From contig NZ_QPJD01000013.1 of NCBI RefSeq assembly GCF_003337375.1, positions 124,001-188,000 of the forward strand: a stretch of DNA of 64,000 nucleotides. Direction: 5' to 3'. Position numbers and translations under genes: made by a program. The notes below the pieces were generated by a model, which had not been told where the DNA came from, made no database searches, and saw only the letters and a program-made list of their open reading frames with translations. Positions 59,483 to 64,000 of the stretch are shown here, piece after piece. Position 1 is the first letter of the stretch, and every line of letters starts with the position of its first letter. Source of the stretch: Paenibacillus prosopidis (lineage in GTDB: Bacteria; Bacillota; Bacilli; Paenibacillales; Paenibacillaceae).

Positions 59483-60895
59483 ATGACCAAAACAGCTAAT
59501 AACCTGGCTGAAGAAGTTGGATCATCTTTTTCCTTCACTGAATGGATGACGACCCATCGACATGAGGGTACGATCATCTGGCTGTTTAATATCGGGGCTG
59601 AGGAAGTTTGGCACGCGCAACCGACCGGCGTTGCGGATCCGGCTGAAAACCGGATCGTAAACAGGATGGAGGATATGGTTTGGCTGCTGTCCCGGGAGCA
59701 AGACGTCCTGATTATGAGGGCCGAACCCTCGAGGCTGTGGCAAGACTACATGCGAAGCTTGGGATTTCCTGGCCCGCGGGTTCTCTTTCCATCCGGCGCC
59801 GCAGAGGACGAGGACACGCCGATTTCGGAGCTCGTGCTACGGGACGCAGCACTGCTCGAACGGTTGTCACGAATCGGCACGGCCGCCAATGACACGGTCT
59901 TCGTTCCTTACGCGGTGACCAATCGGGAACAGATGATCGCCGCCGCCAGCGGTTTACGACTTATCGGCGGCCCCGCCGAGGCAAGCGCCGTGATCAACGA
60001 CAAAGTCCATAGCCGAGAATTGGCGGCTCGGCTAGGCTTACGGGTAACGAGCGGCCGGATATGCAGCAGCGCGGACGAAATGATGGAAGCATATTACGCG
60101 TTACGGTTTGAAGGGTACCGCAAAGTCGTACTCAAGCAGCCGTACAATGCCTCCGGCAAAGGGATGTTCGTAGCGGACAGCGAAGACCGCTTCTCGGCAT
60201 GGGTACGAAGGATGGAGAGAATGGCGAAGCGGTCCGGAGAGACTCGCTGGCTCGTGGAAGGATGGTTGGAACCGCGGGAGGATTGGAATGCCCAATTGTG
60301 GATCGGCCCGTCTGGCGAGACCGAATTATTCTCCGTTACGCGTCAACTTGTTAACGGTACCGTGTATAACGGCTCGGAGTTCGCAACAGCAGCCGACGAG
60401 GCGGAGTTGGTCGGATATCACTCGTCGATCCTTCGTGTAGGCCAAGAACTGGCCCGCTTGGGATATGTCGGCGTAGCGGGGATCGACTCAATCCGGACTG
60501 AATTCGGTGGTTGGATTCCTGTCGTGGAAATCAACGGACGCTTCACGTTGTCGACGTATATCTCATTCTTGTCATACCGCTTTCCTAACCGATTCTTGCG
60601 TACTCGTTACCGGCGCCTTCCGGCAGACGGAACACCGGGGTTCGACGAACTACTAGACCTTCTACGACGGGAACATCTTCTCTATGAGAGGGAAACGGGG
60701 GAAGGCATCATTGTCTATGTGTCGGGAACGTTACCGCCGGCCGCGACCACCAGAGCGCCCGGCCGTCTATTCACGATCTCCGTCGCCTCAACAAGGGAGA
60801 GGGCACTTGGGCTAGAGAACCGGCTTGAAGCCGTTCTCGCATGCTTTCGTAACGAAGCAATCAGCTGCACATCGTCCTATGATCCCGAATGTTAA
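59483..60895 (+). CDS. ATP-grasp ligase 2 (BtrJ-like)
   Basis: A 470-residue ATP-grasp protein, longer than and diverged from ligase 1. The ATP-binding parts are RKVVLKQPYNASGKGMFVAD and LVEGWLEPREDWNAQLW; PVVEINGRFTLSTYISFL gives the metal-binding Glu-x-Asn. The pre-ATP region has SAVINDKVHSRELAARLGL, common in PGM1- and BtrJ-type ligases. AAAGGAGGG precedes the ATG. With ACP2 next to it, it probably charges that carrier with an amino acid. Its base composition looks more GC-rich than the left half of the cluster. Confidence 0.78.
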   Translation: MTKTANNLAEEVGSSFSFTEWMTTHRHEGTIIWLFNIGAEEVWHAQPTGVADPAENRIVNRMEDMVWLLSREQDVLIMRAEPSRLWQDYMRSLGFPGPRVLFPSGAAEDEDTPISELVLRDAALLERLSRIGTAANDTVFVPYAVTNREQMIAAASGLRLIGGPAEASAVINDKVHSRELAARLGLRVTSGRICSSADEMMEAYYALRFEGYRKVVLKQPYNASGKGMFVADSEDRFSAWVRRMERMAKRSGETRWLVEGWLEPREDWNAQLWIGPSGETELFSVTRQLVNGTVYNGSEFATAADEAELVGYHSSILRVGQELARLGYVGVAGIDSIRTEFGGWIPVVEINGRFTLSTYISFLSYRFPNRFLRTRYRRLPADGTPGFDELLDLLRREHLLYERETGEGIIVYVSGTLPPAATTRAPGRLFTISVASTRERALGLENRLEAVLACFRNEAISCTSSYDPEC

Positions 60896-60917
60896 TGATG
60901 AAAAAGGGGGACTCAAA

Positions 60918-61187
60918 TTGAACCTGCAAACTCAAATCGTAACGATGGTGGCGGAAGTATTGAAGCTCGATAGCGGGCAGGCGCAAGACCTTCATAAGGA
61001 TACGGACCTCATATCCTACGATCTGAACTCACTCTCAGCTGTCGAATTGATCGTACGGCTGGAGCAGCATTTCGGCATAGAGGTCGATGACGAAGACCTA
61101 CTGATCGACCGTCTCGCATCAATCGCCAAGCTCGAGCAGCTCGTGTTCAAATACCTAGGTACACCTGAGGGGAGTGGAGCCGGCTGA
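60918..61187 (+). CDS. Acyl carrier protein 2
   Basis: An 89-residue carrier protein with YDLNSLSAVELIVRLEQHFG; the phosphopantetheine Ser38 is preceded by Asn instead of the usual Asp, while ACP1 keeps Asp. Translation likely starts at TTG 60918: GGGGGAC lies six bases upstream and the product then begins at the first helix (LQTQIVTMVAEVLKL); the long upstream open frame belongs to the end of the ligase gene. It overlaps the next gene (TGATG). Confidence 0.85.
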   Translation: MNLQTQIVTMVAEVLKLDSGQAQDLHKDTDLISYDLNSLSAVELIVRLEQHFGIEVDDEDLLIDRLASIAKLEQLVFKYLGTPEGSGAG

Positions 61188-62152
61188 TGCTTAAGCAAGC
61201 CGAACACTGTCTGTACGCTTGCGCAGCTTATTCCTTGCATGCGAATGGCTGCTGTCTAAGCGAGGCGCAGATATATTTCCGCGCTGACGGTCCGCTCGTC
61301 GAATACGCGTCAGACTCGGGTGTGCTTTACCCTCCAGCGTTGGATCGGATGGCTGCAAGTTGGCGAAGCAGGCTTCCGGTCTCGGTGCACCTGCAGCCGT
61401 TAACCGGGGAGATTCTCAAGACAGTCGTCGCGCGCGCCGAATCGGGGGCGCATACGCTACTGATCGTCGACAGCCGATCGCTCTCTTACAAGCCCTTCTA
61501 CATAGCTGGTGAAAGCCGCGACCATACTGTCGTTCTGCTCGGTTTGGATCGCAGCCGCGGCGTTGCCCGGGTCGCGGATTTATTCCTGTTGGAGCCGACC
61601 GGTGCGGTATGCGGTTATGAGGGAGAGACCGATTGGGGTCCTCTGTCGGAAGGAGTACGCCACGCACTATGGTTCGGGGATACGGAGACGAACGTCATAC
61701 TTGGAGAGAAGGATATAAGGGCGGAAGAGGACATGACCGGCGGACTGAGGCGATTTTTCGAGAGCGAGTCCACTCCCGGAACCGGCTTGAGTGCTTATCG
61801 TCAATGGTTGGAGTCGCTTGCCTTGCGGGCAGACTCGTGCGCAAATGATTCGGATCTTCCTGTACTGTGCCAACAAGCTCATTACCGACTTCGAATTGGA
61901 AGTATATATCATTTGCTTCAATACACGAAATCATCTTTGGGTCCCCGGAAACTTACGCGCTACGAACAGCCTTTGTTGCAGATCCAGCTCGATTGGAAGA
62001 GAACGGGCGCCACCATTTTCAAAGCGGGAGTCAAAAAGGACAAAAAGGCGCTCCGCTTTGCAGCCGAGACGGCGGTCGGCCGTTTGGAAGCGCTGCGCGG
62101 TCTGCTTGTGGAAATCGCGGAAGCATGCACAACAAGTAGAGGCTCTTCATAA
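61187..62152 (+). CDS. BtrH-like cysteine acyltransferase 2
   Basis: A 321-residue protein distantly similar to acyltransferase 1 and to BtrH. EHCLYACAAYSLHANGC offers Cys8 as nucleophile, HTLLIVDSRSLSYK the middle strand and SRDHTVVLLGLDRSRGVARV the His-Asp part. A helical C-terminus follows (LRFAAETAVGRLEALRGLL). The ATG overlaps the ACP2 stop, so it is produced together with that carrier. It is the last gene of the cluster; no terminator was found after it. Identity is less sure than for copy 1. Confidence 0.62.
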   Translation: MLKQAEHCLYACAAYSLHANGCCLSEAQIYFRADGPLVEYASDSGVLYPPALDRMAASWRSRLPVSVHLQPLTGEILKTVVARAESGAHTLLIVDSRSLSYKPFYIAGESRDHTVVLLGLDRSRGVARVADLFLLEPTGAVCGYEGETDWGPLSEGVRHALWFGDTETNVILGEKDIRAEEDMTGGLRRFFESESTPGTGLSAYRQWLESLALRADSCANDSDLPVLCQQAHYRLRIGSIYHLLQYTKSSLGPRKLTRYEQPLLQIQLDWKRTGATIFKAGVKKDKKALRFAAETAVGRLEALRGLLVEIAEACTTSRGSS

Positions 62153-62252
62153 ATGAGACTTTAAACGGCAGGTGTGGCGGATCCCCGTATCTTGCTTGGG
62201 AGTCATATAACCGATCTTGGATAGACGGTCGTAATATAGATAAATTGTAAGA

Positions 62253-62413
62253 GGGCTGTCCCAAAAATAGCTCTGCACTTGACGAGACAGCTCGCCTGAT
62301 GGAAATACAACGAAAATAAAGAAATGGCGATGCTTGGGAGGTTATCCCTGCACCGCCATTTCTGCTTTTTGGTCTATTGGTTCCTTCTTGAGCAAATTGT
62401 GGGCGAGCGAAAG
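62253..62413 (-). mobile_element. IS1182-like insertion sequence remnant
   Basis: GGGCTGTCCCAAAAATAG at 62253-62270 resembles the terminal inverted repeat of IS1182-type elements. On the minus strand the adjoining frame reads LSLAHNLLKKEPIDQKAEM and ends at a TAA (complement of 62342-62344), like the C-terminus of an IS1182 transposase (AHNLLKK). The rest of the transposase is gone. It marks a rearrangement at the right edge of the cluster. Confidence 0.6.
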
Positions 62414-62522
62414 TCACCCGACCTCAAGGCTATACAGGTGCGCTGATTTCAACGAGATTAGATTATCAAAGCCTATGGTTTTAGAAGTACACATGCCATT
62501 AAATATTAAGGAGAATTTGCTT

Positions 62523-63422
62523 CTATTTGGTCAATCTGCGGAAGGCAGTCGGCGACATATTCATCCAGCGCTTGAACTGCTTGCTGAACTGTGAAACGTC
62601 TTGGTAGCCGAGCTGATAGGCGATGGCTTCTACTGTCAGCTCGGAATCGATTAGCAGCAGCTTTGCTTGCCTGACGATGAGTCCCGTCAAATATTGCCGC
62701 GGCGACATGCCGTAGACACGCTGGAATACACGCTTGCAGTAAGTGGAGCTGTAACCGAGCCGGGCAGCCAGCTTCTCGACGCCGATCCGTTCTTCAGACA
62801 TCCGTTCAGCAGCGGAGGAGCCGCGCAGCTCGCGCTCGATCGTTGAAGCAAGCGAAACTTCATTCTCGGTTGCATCTTTTCCTGTCAGCTCGCCCGATCC
62901 TTCTTCTATTGTCCAGCGGGAAAGGGCGGAAAGCATCAGGAAGGTGTCGCTGAGAAATGCCAGCTTGTCTCTTTGCAAGCTGGTTTCGGCGTAAGGGAGC
63001 GTCATAATCAATCGTCGCAAAGCATCATGGATCGCGGCAGAAGAAGGGTCGCCTGCTGAAAGCAGAGTCGTCTGCATCCCCATGAGACTTCTGCGCAATG
63101 TCAGATCATCAATGTCGAAATGAAGGCAAAAGTAAGTCATTGTTTCTTTGCCGGCAGAGCCCTCGCTGCGATGTGTAACGCTGGGCGGGATAAATAAAAT
63201 ATCCCCTGCTTGCTGCACGAAGGACGAGTTCTCGGCAATGAGCGTCTGCTCTCCCTCAAGCACCATGTTGAGCTCGAACATGGGATGATGATGCTCGGGA
63301 TAGCTCCACTGCCCGTTAACGGTTCGCTTATGCGCCGCTACGATTTGAAAGGAAAACTGCAGATCAGGCGTCACCAGCTCTTGGATGCTGTTTTCGTCGC
63401 CGAAGGGAAGTTGGTTTCTCAT
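62523..63422 (-). CDS. AraC-family regulator with cupin sensor
   Basis: A 299-residue regulator: cupin domain (EHHHPMFELNMVLEGEQTLI and AGDILFIPPSVTHRSEGS) and HTH pair (VEKLAARLGYSSTYCKRVFQ and VEAIAYQLGYQDVSQFSKQF). Start is the ATG at 63422 (minus strand), eight bases after GAGGA; a further 56 open codons upstream lack a start signal. It is divergent from a GH52 beta-xylosidase gene, which it probably controls in response to a xylo-oligosaccharide. Confidence 0.88.
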   Translation of the reverse strand: MRNQLPFGDENSIQELVTPDLQFSFQIVAAHKRTVNGQWSYPEHHHPMFELNMVLEGEQTLIAENSSFVQQAGDILFIPPSVTHRSEGSAGKETMTYFCLHFDIDDLTLRRSLMGMQTTLLSAGDPSSAAIHDALRRLIMTLPYAETSLQRDKLAFLSDTFLMLSALSRWTIEEGSGELTGKDATENEVSLASTIERELRGSSAAERMSEERIGVEKLAARLGYSSTYCKRVFQRVYGMSPRQYLTGLIVRQAKLLLIDSELTVEAIAYQLGYQDVSQFSKQFKRWMNMSPTAFRRLTK

Positions 63423-63452
63423 TGCATATTCCTCGCTAGATAGGTTGGTTCC

Positions 63453-63461
63453 AGTATAGCA
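63453..63461 (-). promoter_or_regulatory. Extended -10 promoter of the AraC gene
   Basis: Minus-strand TGCTATACT: TGn plus TATACT, about 30 bases before the start codon. No good -35 box. Confidence 0.45.
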
Positions 63462-63582
63462 TACAGCGATTGTGCGAGTTGGTGCCGATTTGTACAAATA
63501 TAGGTCTGTTATGACCCTGTTGGGGCGGTAGGATCGATCGTAAGATGAAAGGAGACGTAATGCAAAAAGGAGATGAAGTACG

Positions 63583-64000
63583 TTGGCCAATAATCTATTC
63601 TTTAATGCCCATCACTCGCCTATCGGCGCTTTCGCAAGCTTTACGCTTGGCTTCCCCGGCGCATCAGGGGGCTTTGATATCGAGCTTGCTAAACCGCCTA
63701 AGGAAAACATATTTATCGGGCTTGAACGTTTGGATGGAACCGGTTATGATACGTTGCCGTTCCATGACGTTCAAGATGAGGAGGAGAGCAAGCGCTACGA
63801 TATCGAGAATCCGGATCCGAATCCGGACAAGCCGAGGCTGCTTCATCCGCTGCCGCAGCAGGATATTCGGCGCGAGTTTGGCTTGACGACGGATACATGG
63901 CAGGCAGGCGACCTCTCTTTCCGAATCATAACGCAAGTGCGTTCCGTGCCCGATCCAACTGTTGCCCTAGAGGAAGAGCTTATGGATACGCTTCTTCCGG
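63583..64000 (+). CDS. Beta-xylosidase, glycoside hydrolase family 52 (5' part)
   Basis: The first 139 codons of a family 52 glycosidase, open at the right edge. NLFFNAHHSPIGAFASFTLG, then FPGASGGFDIELAKPP and SKRYDIENPDPNP closely match the opening of GH52 beta-xylosidases of Geobacillus type, which remove xylose from short xylo-oligosaccharides. No signal peptide is visible, so it is cytoplasmic. Start is TTG 63583 with AAAAGGAGA nine bases upstream; a short overlapping frame from 63545 is a shadow. The divergent AraC regulator is the likely controller. The catalytic Glu and Asp lie outside the window. Confidence 0.9.
   Translation, partial: MANNLFFNAHHSPIGAFASFTLGFPGASGGFDIELAKPPKENIFIGLERLDGTGYDTLPFHDVQDEEESKRYDIENPDPNPDKPRLLHPLPQQDIRREFGLTTDTWQAGDLSFRIITQVRSVPDPTVALEEELMDTLLP

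Larger units (their letters stand above)
46943..62152 (+). other. Uncharacterised biosynthetic gene cluster
   Basis: Fifteen genes on one strand, nine of the fourteen junctions overlapping or under 5 bases apart: methyltransferase, ACP, ATP-grasp, glycosyltransferase, two radical SAM enzymes, Gfo/Idh, sugar nucleotidyltransferase, epimerase, UDP-glucose dehydrogenase, BtrH-like, PLP decarboxylase, ATP-grasp, ACP, BtrH-like. The amino-acyl carrier set recalls butirosin side-chain genes; the sugar-nucleotide set and radical SAM pair point to a modified glycoside. No terminator is seen inside. The boundaries are inferred: a non-cluster nucleotidyltransferase on the left, an IS scar on the right. 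Confidence 0.75.

Noticed and set aside
46943..62152. Cluster read as a standard 2-deoxystreptamine aminoglycoside (butirosin-like) pathway
   Set aside because: No 2-deoxy-scyllo-inosose synthase, no sugar aminotransferase and no paromamine-type glycosyltransferase/deacetylase set; only the side-chain type genes resemble butirosin.
1..64000. CRISPR array, restriction-modification or other defence system
   Set aside because: No regularly spaced direct repeats and no cas, methylase-endonuclease or toxin-antitoxin motifs were seen.

Overview
The window looks like a chromosomal segment of a spore-forming, low-to-mid GC Firmicute of the Paenibacillaceae (Paenibacillus or Cohnella type). Evidence: an alpha/beta-type small acid-soluble spore protein, a gerA-type germinant receptor operon, YtaF, NrdR, a YesM/YesN plus LplA/LplB/LplC carbohydrate-uptake locus, several glycoside hydrolases, and strong AGGAGG-type ribosome binding sites with frequent TTG and GTG starts. 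The genus is inferred from gene content, not measured.

Layout. 1-3790: the end of pstS, then pstC-pstA-pstB-phoU (phosphate uptake). 3860-6745: a GGDEF/EAL pair for cyclic di-GMP turnover. 6740-13510: a housekeeping block of polA, mutM, ytaF, coaE, a lytic transglycosylase, a convergent SASP gene, nrdR and tRNA-Ala(GGC). 13700-25690: a patchwork accessory region. It starts with a tyrosine integrase beside the tRNA, then has two broken aldo/keto reductase genes, a SnoaL-like protein, AraC and TetR regulators, an SDR/MFS pair, a chimeric SDR/GH42 scar, an intact GH42 beta-galactosidase, a Tn3-type transposase scar and a ketopantoate-reductase-like gene. 25697-29773 (minus strand): a four-gene germinant receptor operon. 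30130-31993: an alpha/beta hydrolase and two CBO0543-like membrane proteins. 32359-44984: a sugar-responsive two-component system, an Lpl-type ABC importer, an uncharacterised deacetylase-like protein, a GH78 alpha-L-rhamnosidase and the wreck of a second GH78. 45034-46779: an AraC regulator and a nucleotidyltransferase. 62253-62413: an IS1182-like scar. 62523-64000: an AraC regulator divergent from a GH52 beta-xylosidase that runs off the window.

The most interesting part is 46943-62152, fifteen co-directional, mostly overlapping genes that I read as an uncharacterised biosynthetic gene cluster. It carries two acyl carrier proteins, two ATP-grasp ligases and two BtrH-like cysteine acyltransferases, plus one PLP decarboxylase of the BtrK/LysA fold: the toolkit butirosin producers use to build and attach an amino-acyl side chain on a carrier protein. 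Here it is joined to a MurG/UGT-like glycosyltransferase, two radical SAM enzymes with SPASM/twitch-like C-termini, a Gfo/Idh oxidoreductase, an RfbF-like sugar nucleotidyltransferase, a UDP-glucuronate-decarboxylase-like epimerase, a UDP-glucose dehydrogenase and a membrane-anchored methyltransferase. There is no 2-deoxy-scyllo-inosose synthase and no sugar aminotransferase, so a standard 2-deoxystreptamine aminoglycoside is unlikely. An amino-acylated sugar or glycoside made by two parallel carrier-protein arms is the working inference. The nucleotidyltransferase just upstream could be a self-resistance gene.

All calls are from reading the sequence and remembered family motifs. No database search was run.
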